DNA of 64,000 nt from Auraticoccus monumenti (GTDB taxonomy: Bacteria; Actinomycetota; Actinomycetes; Propionibacteriales; Propionibacteriaceae): the NCBI RefSeq assembly GCF_900101785.1, contig NZ_LT629688.1:992001-1056000 (forward strand). Reading direction: 5' to 3'. The notes beneath the pieces are model-generated. The model had not been told where the DNA came from and searched no databases. It saw nothing but the letters and a program-made list of their open reading frames with translations. Every line of letters starts with the position of its first letter. Position 1 is the first letter of the stretch. Made by a program: the position numbers and the translations under genes. Below are positions 1-7,295 of this stretch, piece after piece.

Positions 1-13
1 CCTCTCGATCCCA

Positions 14-32
14 GCTCGGCGTCGCGCCGAGC
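14..32. terminator. Short GC hairpin after the HNH gene
   Basis: Perfect 8-bp stem GCTCGGCG/CGCCGAGC with a 3-nt loop, just downstream of the minus-strand HNH gene. No T-tract follows on either strand, so termination is only inferred. Confidence 0.4.
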
Positions 33-70
33 AACCCCCGGGTGGGGGAAGTCTGAACCCGTCACACCCC

Positions 71-451
71 TCAGGCCCCTCCCGAAGGGTTCTGGCCGGG
101 TGGGCTGCTCGCCCCTCCCCCCACCCCGTGGTCGGGTGGTCGGGGCTGGCTGGCGGCGGCGAGGTGGAGGTTGCACGGGGCGCAGGCGGGCCCGCGGTAC
201 TCCGTGCGGTCGTCGGTGTGGTCGAGGTGCCAGTGGCGGCCAAGGAGGCGCGTGTGGCATCGCCAGCAGGTGACGGTCTCACCGGCGTCGATGCGCCGCT
301 GGATGTCGGCCCGGTGCTGGTCGTGGTCTCGGTCGTAGCCTCGCTGCTGCTTCGTGCCTCGGTCCCGCTCGCGAGCGGATCGGCATCTGGGGCAGCGGGT
401 CGTGCGAGTGAGCGTGCCGCACCCGGGGGTGATGCAGACCTTGAGGCCCAC
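71..451 (-). CDS. Phage HNH endonuclease, zinc-binding
   Basis: Predicted 126-residue HNH nuclease of the type found next to terminase genes in tailed actinophages. An N-terminal zinc-ribbon-like part has paired cysteines (C6, C11, C20, C23). The core has CWRC at about residues 62-65, an HLDH segment and a CAPCN pair, which fit the beta-beta-alpha-metal fold with structural zinc. The start is GTG at 451, chosen because GGAGGTGA precedes it. The Pro/Gly-rich last 25 residues look disordered. In related phages this nuclease aids packaging with terminase; the terminase genes would lie left of the window, which is inference. Confidence 0.75.
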   Translation of the reverse strand: MGLKVCITPGCGTLTRTTRCPRCRSARERDRGTKQQRGYDRDHDQHRADIQRRIDAGETVTCWRCHTRLLGRHWHLDHTDDRTEYRGPACAPCNLHLAAASQPRPPDHGVGGGASSPPGQNPSGGA

Positions 452-554
452 GTTGTGTCACCTCCCAGGAGGCGGGAACCCGTACATCCCGGAGTTCGCT
501 GAACCCCCGGTGGCAGCGATGACCCCCGGGGAGGGGGTCCCGGCCCGGGGTCGG

Positions 555-905
555 TCAGCCGAGGTGGCGCCAGACCCAGCCGGCGATCCAGCCGACCAGA
601 TACGGCTCCGTCTCCCACGTGCGCCCCGTCTCCCCGACGTGGTCGAGAATCATGCGGGCGGCGTGGGCTGCCTCGTGGGCGACGCACTCGACGCGCTCCG
701 CCTCGTCGGTGAGGCCGGGGTGCACGTAGATGGTGACCGCGTACTCGCCGTTCGTCGGGTTCACGTCGATGCTCGTGGCGCCCTGCGACGTCGGGTCATC
801 ACCCAGGCTGTCGACGGTCCTCCGTAGCTTGCGCCACTCCTTGACCGAGCGGCACAGGTACAAGTCCGCGCCGTACACGTCGAGCTTGTGGTGCACGGCT
901 GTCAT
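555..905 (-). CDS. Phage protein with HEAAH metallopeptidase-like motif
   Basis: A 116-residue protein beginning at ATG 905 (MTAVHHKLDVYG). A helix carries HEAAHAARMILDHVGE, which matches a HExxH-type zinc site, and a later E-T-E-P-Y-L-V-G-W stretch could give a third ligand. Proteins with this HEAxHA...EPxAYLVGW pattern are common, uncharacterised actinophage early proteins. Proteolysis is not demonstrated for this type. It is separated from its neighbours by more than 50 bp on both sides, unlike the overlapping genes further right. Confidence 0.7.
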   Translation of the reverse strand: MTAVHHKLDVYGADLYLCRSVKEWRKLRRTVDSLGDDPTSQGATSIDVNPTNGEYAVTIYVHPGLTDEAERVECVAHEAAHAARMILDHVGETGRTWETEPYLVGWIAGWVWRHLG

Positions 906-953
906 GGGCCGGCCCCCGTTCCTTCTGCACCACCGCGAGGGCAGACTCAGCGC

Positions 954-1166
954 ATGGCATTCAGCGTGGGATACACGAACGAAGAGGGCACGTCGGTGAC
1001 GAGCAAGTACGGGGACGACTGCTCGTATCGCATCGGCGAGACCAACGGGGTCCTGACCATCCAGGAGCCAGACTCGGTGATGCACCTATCTCCGGGTGCT
1101 TGGCAGTGGGTTGCTGGCGGCCCCGTGACGAGCGCCTACACAGACAGCGAGTTCGTCGTTCTGTAG
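954..1166 (+). CDS. Small plus-strand protein of unknown function inside the phage early region
   Basis: A 70-residue frame (MAFSVGYTNEEG...) read against the direction of all surrounding phage genes. Its composition is protein-like: mixed polar and aromatic residues, with little of the Arg/Pro/Ala bias typical of non-coding frames at this GC. A G-rich stretch (GCGAGGGC) lies about 12 bp upstream as a weak ribosome binding site. No family recognised. Its isolated reverse orientation suggests a separately expressed accessory (moron-type) gene. A chance open frame remains possible. Confidence 0.5.
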   Translation: MAFSVGYTNEEGTSVTSKYGDDCSYRIGETNGVLTIQEPDSVMHLSPGAWQWVAGGPVTSAYTDSEFVVL

Positions 1167-1554
1167 GACGCCCAAGCTCTGTCGTGCGCTCGCGCTGGGA
1201 CTCGCGCTCACGCAGCGAGTGGGGCCGTGCCCGGTTGAGTGTGCTGCCGGTCGACGAGTCCCAGCGGAGGATCACATTGCCCGGCAGCCGCTCCACGCTG
1301 CCGCGATCGCCGAGCCGACACTGCCCGGGCCGTGCGGGCGGCGTTATGGCGATGCGGGGTAGGAGTGCCAGGCTGCCGGGCAAAGCCCGGTGTGAGGGGA
1401 GTGGAAGTCGTGCTCGGCTCGCGAGGGCGGAGCACCCATCCCCTGCGACTTGCGGCCCACCCCTGGTGCACTGAGCTGCGCCATCCCAGGAACGCGAGGC
1501 TCCGGGTACGCGAACGGCCAGTCACTCCGAGACGGATGACCAGCCAAGAGAAGG
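1167..1554. other. Non-coding stretch in the prophage
   Basis: About 390 bp in which I see no convincing gene on either strand. Open frames here have the Arg/Pro/Ala-rich composition of chance reading in GC-rich DNA. No tRNA cloverleaf was found by eye. It separates the leftmost phage genes from the overlapping early cluster and could hold a late promoter. Confidence 0.5.
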
Positions 1555-1761
1555 CTAACGGCGTCCCGTCAAGTGGGCAATGGAGACCTCGACGACGCTG
1601 GGGCGGACGAGGCGGCGGACCTCCTCGAGCTCGACGTAGGTGCGGCGGGGTGAGGGCCGGCGCGACGTCACCCGCTGGTCCTGCACCAGCCGGCGGATGG
1701 TGCGCTCCGGGCAACGCAGTACCCGTGCGGCCACAGGAACCGTGACCCACCGAACCGTCAT
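1555..1761 (-). CDS. Excisionase-like helix-turn-helix protein
   Basis: A 68-residue protein from ATG 1761, overlapping the stop of the upstream gene by 4 bp. The segment VAARVLRCPERTIRRLVQDQ forms the helix-turn-helix, and RTYVELEEVRRL resembles the wing/recognition region of MerR/excisionase-type small DNA-binding proteins. It could be a recombination directionality factor or an early regulator; the sequence does not decide. It is the last gene of the minus-strand early cluster before the gap. Confidence 0.75.
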   Translation of the reverse strand: MTVRWVTVPVAARVLRCPERTIRRLVQDQRVTSRRPSPRRTYVELEEVRRLVRPSVVEVSIAHLTGRR

Positions 1762-2084
1762 GGTCGCCACTCCTCGCGGTAGTCCTCGTGCTCGGCGTAC
1801 GGCAGCGCGAGCGCCTGCAGAGCCATCTCCAGCGCCCACTCGCCGTTGTCCCCGTGCTCCAGCTCTGGGCTGTAGTCCCGAGCCGCAGTCACGATCCGCC
1901 GCTTCGCCTCGCACTCGGCCAGTACCCGCCCGGACGTGACCGTGCAGCGGGCGTATCCGTCGCGGTTCACGAAGCCCAGGTCGGTGAGGTCGCGCGTGCT
2001 CAAGTTCTCGTGAGGACGCACCCCCTGCGCCACCGCCTCGTCCTCGGCGATGCGTGCCAGCAGGAACTCAGTGAGGGTGGTCAC
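1758..2084 (-). CDS. DUF6221 family protein (copy 1)
   Basis: A 108-residue protein starting at GTG 2084 (GTGA overlap with the gene before). It shows the DUF6221 hallmarks: N-terminal TEFLLARIAEDEAVA, central RVLAECEAKRRIV and C-terminal LALPYAEHEDYREEW. The function of DUF6221 is unknown; it is frequent in actinophages and their hosts. A second copy (3163-3516) lies 1.1 kb upstream, so the two flank the HicA-like cassette. Confidence 0.85.
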   Translation of the reverse strand: MTTLTEFLLARIAEDEAVAQGVRPHENLSTRDLTDLGFVNRDGYARCTVTSGRVLAECEAKRRIVTAARDYSPELEHGDNGEWALEMALQALALPYAEHEDYREEWRP

Positions 2085-2518
2085 TTCGGCTGCTGCCCGT
2101 CCGTGGGGCGCTGCACGGCGGCCAGCGGGATCACGTTGACGGTGCCGACCTTGACCGACGGGAGGGTGCCGTAGCCGATGCGGGACAGGACGGCCTGGCG
2201 GGTGACCCCGAGGATGTCGGCGGCCTCCTGCACGGACACCAGCGGCGGGATGTCGGTGGAGTTCATCCGCCGCTCCCAGTCGGTGGTGGTGAGGACGTGG
2301 ATGCCGACGGGGTGGAGCTCGGCCGCCTCGGTGACGGCGAGCGAGGTGCTGGTGGCCTGCCGGATGGTGGGCGCGTCGAGGACCAGCACCGCGGCCAGTC
2401 CGCCCACGGGCGTGGCCACGAGGCTGACGTGGTAGTCGGCGAGCTGGGTGAAGGCGCGGTCGACGGCGTCCTCGTCGCCGAAGGGTTCCGCCAGGTCGAC
2501 GGTGACGGTGTACTCCAT
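2081..2518 (-). CDS. DNA-binding protein with alpha/beta N-domain and C-terminal HTH
   Basis: A 145-residue protein with ATG 2518 preceded by AGGAGCACC. The N-terminal ~85 residues have a ferredoxin-like alternation (YTVTVDLAEP...VLVLDAPT). The C-terminal ~55 residues (SVQEAADILGVTRQAVLSR) are an excisionase-type helix-turn-helix. The same arrangement occurs in many actinobacterial proteins annotated only as HTH proteins. It lies directly downstream of the HicA-like gene, so an antitoxin or autoregulator role is conceivable, but the N-domain is not a recognisable HicB fold. Confidence 0.7.
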   Translation of the reverse strand: MEYTVTVDLAEPFGDEDAVDRAFTQLADYHVSLVATPVGGLAAVLVLDAPTIRQATSTSLAVTEAAELHPVGIHVLTTTDWERRMNSTDIPPLVSVQEAADILGVTRQAVLSRIGYGTLPSVKVGTVNVIPLAAVQRPTDGQQPK

Positions 2519-2562
2519 AGCTGGTGCTCCTGCTGGGATCGGGTGGATGATGGAGGCTGACC

Positions 2563-2603
2563 GGCCCGGCCGGGGGGCACTTCGGATGCTCCCCGGCCGG
2601 GCC
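2563..2603. terminator. Strong hairpin terminator after the HicA-like gene
   Basis: 17-bp stem with one G-U pair (left arm 2563-2579, right arm 2587-2603) closed by a CTTCGGA loop. It starts 6 bp past the stop of the minus-strand HicA-like gene. A short T-run (TTTCCT) follows on the plus strand only. Confidence 0.75.
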
Positions 2604-2608
2604 TTTCC

Positions 2609-2806
2609 TCAACGGGGCCACTCGAACCCTGCCCGCCGCAGCGCGGCGATCGCGTTCTTCCACGACCTGTGGTCGCTGGGGCTACCAGCCAGCCACGTGA
2701 CGTGCACCCCGTCGAGGGAGACGTGTGTATGACCACGGCGGTTGGTGATGCAGGTGAACCCCTGCTCCTCCAGCGCCTTGATCACCTTCTTGGTGTCCTT
2801 GTTCAT
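2609..2806 (-). CDS. HicA-like mRNA interferase-type protein
   Basis: A 65-residue basic protein. The start is ATG 2806 because GAGGGGGTGAG sits just upstream. The layout VIKALEEQGFTCITNRRGHTHV followed by W-x-(9)-RSWKNAIAALRRAGF resembles the dsRBD-like HicA fold, with the histidine of the GHTH segment in the place of the catalytic HicA histidine. It has its own promoter (2838-2866) and terminator (2563-2603), so it forms a separate transcription unit inside the cluster. No clear HicB partner is adjacent. Toxin activity is inferred from the fold only. Confidence 0.6.
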   Translation of the reverse strand: MNKDTKKVIKALEEQGFTCITNRRGHTHVSLDGVHVTWLAGSPSDHRSWKNAIAALRRAGFEWPR

Positions 2807-2827
2807 GTTCTCACCCCCTCGACTCGA

Positions 2828-2866
2828 TGACAAGTACAGTCTACGTCATACCTTGTCATTATGCAA
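2828..2866 (-). promoter_or_regulatory. Promoter of the HicA-like gene with overlapping inverted repeat
   Basis: On the minus strand: TTGCAT (2866-2861), 17-bp spacer, TAGACT (2843-2838), with the start codon about 25 nt past the expected transcription start. A perfect 7-bp inverted repeat TGACAAG/CTTGTCA (2828-2834 and 2852-2858) brackets the -10 element and looks like an operator. Confidence 0.65.
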
Positions 2867-3163
2867 GGGTGGAGGCGCGGGGCTGCGCTCCGGGCAGCGA
2901 GCATGGACCCGCGGCTGGCCGTCCATCTTGATGGTGAGCATCCGCCCGCACCAGTCGCACGGGGCGTGCCCTCTGCGACAGGCCTGCGACCAGTCGCCGG
3001 TGGGACCCGTCTCGTCGCCGAGGCCCTCGCGGCCGCACATCTGGCAAGCCCAGCGCGGGGGACGACGCTGCATCCCGTACGCCCCGCCCCAGCCTCGGTC
3101 AGGGCGCACCATGGTGAACCGGGTGCCCAGCACAGCCACCGAGCTCACCTTGAGCCAGGCCAT
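2846..3163 (-). CDS. Small zinc-finger phage protein
   Basis: A 105-residue protein with ATG 3163 overlapping the stop of the upstream gene (TGATG). CQMCGREG, CRRGHAPCDWCGR and a distal HARC supply two probable zinc-knuckle sites. Its 3' end runs into the promoter of the next gene (2838-2866). No family recognised; small treble-clef proteins of this sort are typical of actinophage early clusters. Confidence 0.7.
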   Translation of the reverse strand: MAWLKVSSVAVLGTRFTMVRPDRGWGGAYGMQRRPPRWACQMCGREGLGDETGPTGDWSQACRRGHAPCDWCGRMLTIKMDGQPRVHARCPERSPAPPPLHNDKV

Positions 3164-3516
3164 CAGCCGCGACTCCGGTGAGGGCCAGGAGGACGCCAGT
3201 CCCACTCCTCGCGGTACTCGGGGTGGCTGGCGTACGGCAAGGCCAGGTTGTGCACCACCCACAGCAACGTCGGGTCCTGGTCCCATGCCTCCTGCTGGTG
3301 CACGATCGCCCGCTTCGCCTCACACTCGGCCAGCGCGCGCTCGGGCTCGATGCACAGCAGGTCGTATTCGTCGTGCCAGCCGAGCCGCCAAGCTTGATGG
3401 GTCTCCGGCCCGCGGCCCGCGGCCACCTCTCGCTGGACGAAGAGGGCGCGCTCCTCGTCATCGGCGATGCGGGCCAGCACGAAGGCCGCCAGGGTTGCCG
3501 TGGACTGCTCAGCCAC
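3163..3516 (-). CDS. DUF6221 family protein (copy 2)
   Basis: A 117-residue protein with the same landmarks as copy 1: AAFVLARIADDEERA at the N-terminus, ALAECEAKRAIV in the middle and LALPYASHPEYREEW near the end, followed by a short extra tail. The start is ATG 3516, overlapping the stop of the DUF550 gene by 8 bp. The divergence from copy 1 indicates an old duplication or independent acquisition. Function unknown. Confidence 0.85.
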   Translation of the reverse strand: MAEQSTATLAAFVLARIADDEERALFVQREVAAGRGPETHQAWRLGWHDEYDLLCIEPERALAECEAKRAIVHQQEAWDQDPTLLWVVHNLALPYASHPEYREEWDWRPPGPHRSRG

Positions 3517-4108
3517 GGCCGGGCTCCGCGGTGCGGACGTGCTCGATCGCCTGGTCGGGTGACATCGTGCGCCAGTCTGGCCACGTGCGTGACTCGTTCC
3601 GCGCCTGCTTAGCGCGGATGGCGGCGATGATCTGCTTGGGGCTGGCGCCGCTGCGCCAAGCGCCGTCGAGGGCCAGGATCACCACGTCAACCCACTCGCC
3701 CAGGTCGTCGGGGGCCGCCTCGATCTCCCGCAGCTCCTTGCGGATGTGGTCGACGACGCCCCTAGTGCGAGCGCCTGGGCCGAACGTGGTCTCGCTCCAC
3801 GCACGCTGACGGCTCAGGTGAGTCTCGTCTATCGAGTCAGTCCCCACCTCGAGCGCCTCGTTAGCGTGGACGACCACGACGGGGAACGGGAGTGAGGACA
3901 GCGGCGTCGGGCCCACTGGCCGCCAGCGGTCGCCCTCGGGCCCCAGCGGGTCATCCTCGCTCGCTGGCCGGCAAAAGTACCAGTCCCCGTCCTCGGTCTC
4001 CCAGCCGAGCCACAGCTCTCCGCCTGCGCGGACCAGCAGGTGGTCGTCGTGCGCGGCGTCGAGGAAGTCGTCCTCGGTCTCGTGCGTCTGAGGCGTCGTT
4101 GTCGTCAT
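3509..4108 (-). CDS. DUF550 (dATP/dGTP diphosphohydrolase-like) protein
   Basis: A 199-residue protein starting at ATG 4108 with an ATGA overlap. The first ~100 residues are acidic and variable. The C-terminal half has the DUF550 signature: SRQRAWSETTFGPG, then HIRKELREIEA, DLGEWVDVVILALDG and KQARNESRTWPDW. The ExxE(x)nExxD arrangement matches the all-alpha NTP pyrophosphohydrolase (MazG-like) metal site. Family members in phages hydrolyse dNTPs and may adjust the nucleotide pool. No PurZ or DatZ partner is visible here, so a base-substituted genome is not implied. Confidence 0.75.
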   Translation of the reverse strand: MTTTTPQTHETEDDFLDAAHDDHLLVRAGGELWLGWETEDGDWYFCRPASEDDPLGPEGDRWRPVGPTPLSSLPFPVVVVHANEALEVGTDSIDETHLSRQRAWSETTFGPGARTRGVVDHIRKELREIEAAPDDLGEWVDVVILALDGAWRSGASPKQIIAAIRAKQARNESRTWPDWRTMSPDQAIEHVRTAEPGRG

Positions 4109-4311
4109 CGGGTCTCCTCGGGTCGGGTGTAGGGGTTGGGTGGTCCGGGCCGGTCGTCCTTCGCTAGGCCGACGGCGAGGCCGGTGCCGTAGCCCCAGGT
4201 GACAGCTGCGGCGAGCCGGTGCCGGTCGGCTTCGTCGCTGGGCACTGGCAGCCCGGCTGCTCGGAGCCGGTCGACGTCGAGGAGCCACCCGGCGGGCTTG
4301 TCACCGGGCAC
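4105..4311 (-). CDS. Small phage protein of unknown function
   Basis: A 68-residue protein coupled by ATGA to the DUF550 gene. It contains the segment GWLLDVDRLRAAGLPVPSDEADRHRLAAAV, which predicts two short helices, and a Pro-rich tail. No recognised family. Tight coupling on both sides supports it as a real gene. Confidence 0.6.
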   Translation of the reverse strand: MPGDKPAGWLLDVDRLRAAGLPVPSDEADRHRLAAAVTWGYGTGLAVGLAKDDRPGPPNPYTRPEETR

Positions 4312-4447
4312 GCTGGTCCTCCTCGGCTTGGCGGGCGCAGCGCAGGGTGATGGCGAGCAGCCCGAGTCCGGTCAGCCAGACGGCGGCCAGGGCGACGCTG
4401 GCGGCGGCCATGGCCCGAGGCATCCCGCACTTCGGCTGGCCGGTCAC
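4301..4447 (-). CDS. Single-span membrane microprotein
   Basis: 48 residues from GTG 4447 (GTGA overlap with the upstream stop). One hydrophobic helix (about residues 13-33, AAASVALAAVWLTGLGLLAI) is followed by a charged tail. It overlaps the next gene by 11 bp. Function unknown. Confidence 0.55.
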   Translation of the reverse strand: MTGQPKCGMPRAMAAASVALAAVWLTGLGLLAITLRCARQAEEDQRAR

Positions 4448-4626
4448 TGAGCGACCCCCAGCGCGACCATGCCCAGGAGGACAGCGAGCACCACCACCAT
4501 GACCAGCAGGACGGCCAGGGGGCTCGGCGGCTGGTCGCGGCGGCGCATCGTGCGGCGAAGCCAGTACGGGCGTTCCGCGTCCGCCTGAGCGGCTGCGCGC
4601 TCCCATTTCTGCTCGGCGGACGTCAT
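4444..4626 (-). CDS. Small membrane protein
   Basis: 60 residues. A charged N-terminal half (AEQKWERAAAQ...RRTMRRRDQ) is followed by one strongly hydrophobic C-terminal helix (LAVLLVMVVVLAVLLGMVAL). It is translationally coupled to its neighbours. The basic-then-hydrophobic layout predicts an inside-N topology. Function unknown. Confidence 0.6.
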   Translation of the reverse strand: MTSAEQKWERAAAQADAERPYWLRRTMRRRDQPPSPLAVLLVMVVVLAVLLGMVALGVAQ

Positions 4627-4814
4627 GCTGCCCGTCCTCGGAAGCGGCGGATGGTGGCCACGATCTCGGCGTGGGTCGGCCGGCCCTGTCGGCAGGCGGA
4701 GCAGAGGCGGTCGTCGTGGCGGGTCAGGCCGCGGCGGAGCGTGAAGCGGTGCTCCTTGGTCGGCCCCTCGGGCTGGTCACCGCAGCGACGGCACGGGTTC
4801 AGGCGGCGGCTCAC
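4623..4814 (-). CDS. Small zinc-ribbon phage protein
   Basis: 63 residues from GTG 4814 (GTGA overlap). CRRC near the N-terminus and CSAC further on give a Cx2C...Cx2C zinc ribbon, followed by a basic tail (TIRRFRGRAA). Probably nucleic-acid binding; no family recognised. Confidence 0.6.
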   Translation of the reverse strand: MSRRLNPCRRCGDQPEGPTKEHRFTLRRGLTRHDDRLCSACRQGRPTHAEIVATIRRFRGRAA

Positions 4815-5314
4815 GAGCCGGCCCCCTGCTCCTGCTGCGGGCGGAGAGCGGTGCGGACATCCTCGACGGCGTGCCTCGCCCACTCCTCGTGCACCCACCG
4901 GGCGGCAACCGCCTCCACCCGAGCCAGCGCCTCGCGAGCCTCCTCCTGCTGCCGCAGGGCGCGCGCCTCGTGACGCTCCGCGGCGCGCGCCCTGCGCATC
5001 AGCCGCTTGGCCACGCGGTAGGCCTCAGTGCGGAATGCGGCCAGCGCCTCGCGGTCGCGTCTGGCCTCACCCCGGACACGCAGCAAGGTGGAGACGACGA
5101 TCTCCGCCCCCTCCGGCAGGTACGTCTCCAGGGCCGCCTCGACGATGATCGCGCGGGCGTCGTCACGCTCCTGCTCCGCGGCGGCCAGCTGGTCCAGCAG
5201 CGGGCCCAGCGCGTTCACCGCAGCCACAGCCAGCTCGCGGTCGCGCCACTGCGCGGGGGTGTCGAAGTTCAGCAGGTACCGCAGCCGCGCCACATCGACG
5301 GTCGGGGCAGTCAC
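4811..5314 (-). CDS. Coiled-coil phage protein of unknown function
   Basis: 167 residues from GTG 5314. From residue ~45 onward it is almost entirely helical with heptad-like Ala/Leu/Arg/Glu patterns (LLDQLAAAEQERDDARAII, REALAAFRTEAYRVAKRL, EEAREALARVEAV), predicting a long coiled coil. It is coupled to both neighbours. No family recognised. Confidence 0.6.
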   Translation of the reverse strand: MTAPTVDVARLRYLLNFDTPAQWRDRELAVAAVNALGPLLDQLAAAEQERDDARAIIVEAALETYLPEGAEIVVSTLLRVRGEARRDREALAAFRTEAYRVAKRLMRRARAAERHEARALRQQEEAREALARVEAVAARWVHEEWARHAVEDVRTALRPQQEQGAGS

Positions 5315-5754
5315 CGGGCACCGTCGTTGGCGGCCTGAACGGCGGCTCGGGCCTCGCTGGTGATCCGCTCGGCGTCGAGTCCGTACTGGCTGGTCCAGTG
5401 GAACAGCCACTCGCCGAAGGTGTCGCCGAAGTCGTACTCCTCGATGATCCGCTGACTGACCCTCGCGGCCCGCTCAGGATCGGCTTCGCGGAGCTCGGTG
5501 AGGAGGAGGTGCGTGACGAAGGAGCCGCTGAGCACGTGGAAGTTGAGGTGCCACTGCTGCCACGCGGCTCTGAGCTCGATACCGAAGAGCTCCCGGTCCG
5601 GCAGCTGGTCGAGGCTGGTGGCTGCGGCGGCGAGTCCGGATGCGGCGAGGAAGCGCAGGTGCTCGTCGAGGGTGACCGGCTCCGGCCGCTGGTAGATGTC
5701 CGGGGCGACCTCGGTGAGGTAGGGCTGTGGGTCGGGTTGAGTGGTGGTGCTCAC
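5311..5754 (-). CDS. Phage protein of unknown function
   Basis: 147 residues. GTG 5754 is chosen because it overlaps the previous stop as GTGA; an ATG nine codons further upstream would need a longer overlap. The sequence is acidic and helical with a Trp/Phe-rich end (FGEWLFHWTSQYG). No recognised domain. Confidence 0.55.
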   Translation of the reverse strand: MSTTTQPDPQPYLTEVAPDIYQRPEPVTLDEHLRFLAASGLAAAATSLDQLPDRELFGIELRAAWQQWHLNFHVLSGSFVTHLLLTELREADPERAARVSQRIIEEYDFGDTFGEWLFHWTSQYGLDAERITSEARAAVQAANDGAR

Positions 5755-6020
5755 TGGTTCTCCTGGGTGGTTGGTCGACACGTCGGGCAGGTGGTGAGAA
5801 CGGCGACGTAGTCAGGTGCTTCGGGGTCGTCGTCGAGGAGGCTGAGGACGTCGCGGGTGGCGACGGTCGAGCCCTCGACGGCGAGCATCAGACGCAGGCG
5901 CTGGATGGTGGACTCGGCGCGGGTGCCGCGGCGGCGCCAGTCGGCCTCCTGCGCGCGGAGCTCGTTGTGCTGGCGCGTGAGGCTGGCGTAGTAGCGCTCC
6001 AGGGTTGACGGCTCGGTCAC
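5751..6020 (-). CDS. Phage protein with C-terminal Cx2C
   Basis: 89 residues from GTG 6020. An N-terminal amphipathic helix region (LERYYASLTRQHNELRAQE) is followed by a C-terminal TTCPTCRP motif that could bind metal with a partner. Coupled to neighbours by 4-bp overlaps. Function unknown. Confidence 0.55.
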   Translation of the reverse strand: MTEPSTLERYYASLTRQHNELRAQEADWRRRGTRAESTIQRLRLMLAVEGSTVATRDVLSLLDDDPEAPDYVAVLTTCPTCRPTTQENQ

Positions 6021-6319
6021 AGCGGGACCACCTGGATCGCGGGGAGCGTGAGGATTACCAACTCCGTCCGGCATTCGGTGCAGACGACGCGAATGGGGAG
6101 CGGGAGGCGTGACCAGGCCGCGAGGGAGCGCTGGGTGCACGGGGTGCACATCAGCGCGAAGCAGCCGCAACGGGCAGTCAGCCGGTGGGTGGCGGGGCGG
6201 CTGGTCTGGCACCTGTCGTGCTCGCACGGCAGCTCCGGCACCCAGTCCAAGTGCTCGATCGCTTGACGGTCGCTGTCGATCAATCCGCCGGGGCGAAGGC
6301 CTGGGAGACGGGTGGTCAT
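6017..6319 (-). CDS. Cysteine-rich zinc-binding phage protein
   Basis: 100 residues starting at ATG 6319 (ATGA overlap with the DUF5131 gene). It has CEHDRC, CGCFALMCTPC and CTEC motifs, enough for two zinc sites of the treble-clef type. Probably nucleic-acid binding; no named family. Confidence 0.65.
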   Translation of the reverse strand: MTTRLPGLRPGGLIDSDRQAIEHLDWVPELPCEHDRCQTSRPATHRLTARCGCFALMCTPCTQRSLAAWSRLPLPIRVVCTECRTELVILTLPAIQVVPL

Positions 6320-7275
6320 GCCGACACCAGCGAGGGGTGCTCATCCCAGGTGCGGCCGTCCAGCTCGCGGCCGGCAGCCCTCTTGCCGACCTTCCAGACG
6401 CTCGGTTCGTCGTTTCCGAGGTGCTTCCACGAGGTGGGTGGCAGCACGATGTCGTCGGGGGACTGGTCCTCGGTGACCCATTCGCCCCACTGCTTGAAGT
6501 GGAAGGCGACGCCAGCGCTGGTGCACTGGTCGCGGAGTGCGCGGGCCCAGTCGGGGTGCATGGGTCGGGCGCCGTGGCCGGACTCGCCGCCGACGATGAC
6601 CCAGTCGAGGAGCGGGTGCGGGGCGCCGGTGCCTCCGCCGGGTCCGCCGGCCCAGTCGGCGGCAAGGGAGCTGATGCCACCCAGGTCGTCGAGGTCGATC
6701 GGTCCGAGTAGGGGTTCGGCGGAGACGAAGCGGACCGTTGCAGGGGTGCCCAGCAGGACGGGCACCCGGACGTTGGCCCAGCGCTGGTCCTCGGTGGAGA
6801 CGCCGAGCCACACGTTGGGCAGCGGCCAGGCGTAGGTGCCGTCCGGGCGGCGCGAGTCGGGCAGCACCGACACGCCCCGCTGCAGGCGGTGCGCGTTGAC
6901 CATCAGGCGGAACAGGGCGGACCGGAGAAGGGAGCGCATCCGGCCGGGCCGCTTGGTCAGCACCTGGAAGGTGTGCAGCTTGGCGATCGACATCACGGCC
7001 CAGACCTCGGCGATGTAGTCGTCCGGGATCTGGTCATGGAAGAGGTCGGACATGCTGTTGACGAAGACCCTGCGGGGGCGCTTCCAGTGCAGGGGCTGGT
7101 TCAAGCGCTCGGGTCTCAAGGTGACGTCGAAGCCGGCGGGGTAGGCCGCGGTGCCGTCGAAGCGGTGGGCGATGGTCTCGGCGTAGCAGTGGTCGCAGCC
7201 GGGCGACACCTTGGTGCAGCCGGTGACGGGGTTCCAGGTGGCGTCGGTCCATTCGATGCCGGTGCGGTCGGCCAT
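6316..7275 (-). CDS. DUF5131 / phage Gp37-Gp68 family protein
   Basis: 319 residues from ATG 7275, preceded by GAAGGAGCACC. The N-terminus MADRTGIEWTDATWNPVTGC with C20, C27 and C30 (CTKVSPGCDHCYAE) is the hallmark of the phage Gp37/Gp68 family, whose cysteine cluster and barrel-like body resemble radical SAM proteins. Conserved WLGVSTEDQ, RFVSAEPLL and VIVGGESGHGARPM segments are present. The C-terminal FKQWGEW motif is typical. The enzymatic role is unproven; it is widespread in prophages and plasmids. Confidence 0.9.
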   Translation of the reverse strand: MADRTGIEWTDATWNPVTGCTKVSPGCDHCYAETIAHRFDGTAAYPAGFDVTLRPERLNQPLHWKRPRRVFVNSMSDLFHDQIPDDYIAEVWAVMSIAKLHTFQVLTKRPGRMRSLLRSALFRLMVNAHRLQRGVSVLPDSRRPDGTYAWPLPNVWLGVSTEDQRWANVRVPVLLGTPATVRFVSAEPLLGPIDLDDLGGISSLAADWAGGPGGGTGAPHPLLDWVIVGGESGHGARPMHPDWARALRDQCTSAGVAFHFKQWGEWVTEDQSPDDIVLPPTSWKHLGNDEPSVWKVGKRAAGRELDGRTWDEHPSLVSA

Positions 7276-7295
7276 GGTGGTGCTCCTTCGGGTGG

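Noticed and set aside
1167-1554. tRNA or small structured RNA in the prophage gap
   Set aside because: No cloverleaf or T-arm consensus was found by eye on either strand.
2081-2518. HicB antitoxin next to the HicA-like gene
   Set aside because: It has a different N-terminal fold pattern and an excisionase-type HTH; antitoxin function is only a possibility.
3509-4108. Marker of a 2-aminoadenine (Z) phage genome
   Set aside because: DUF550 is not MazZ, and no PurZ, DatZ or DpoZ gene is visible.
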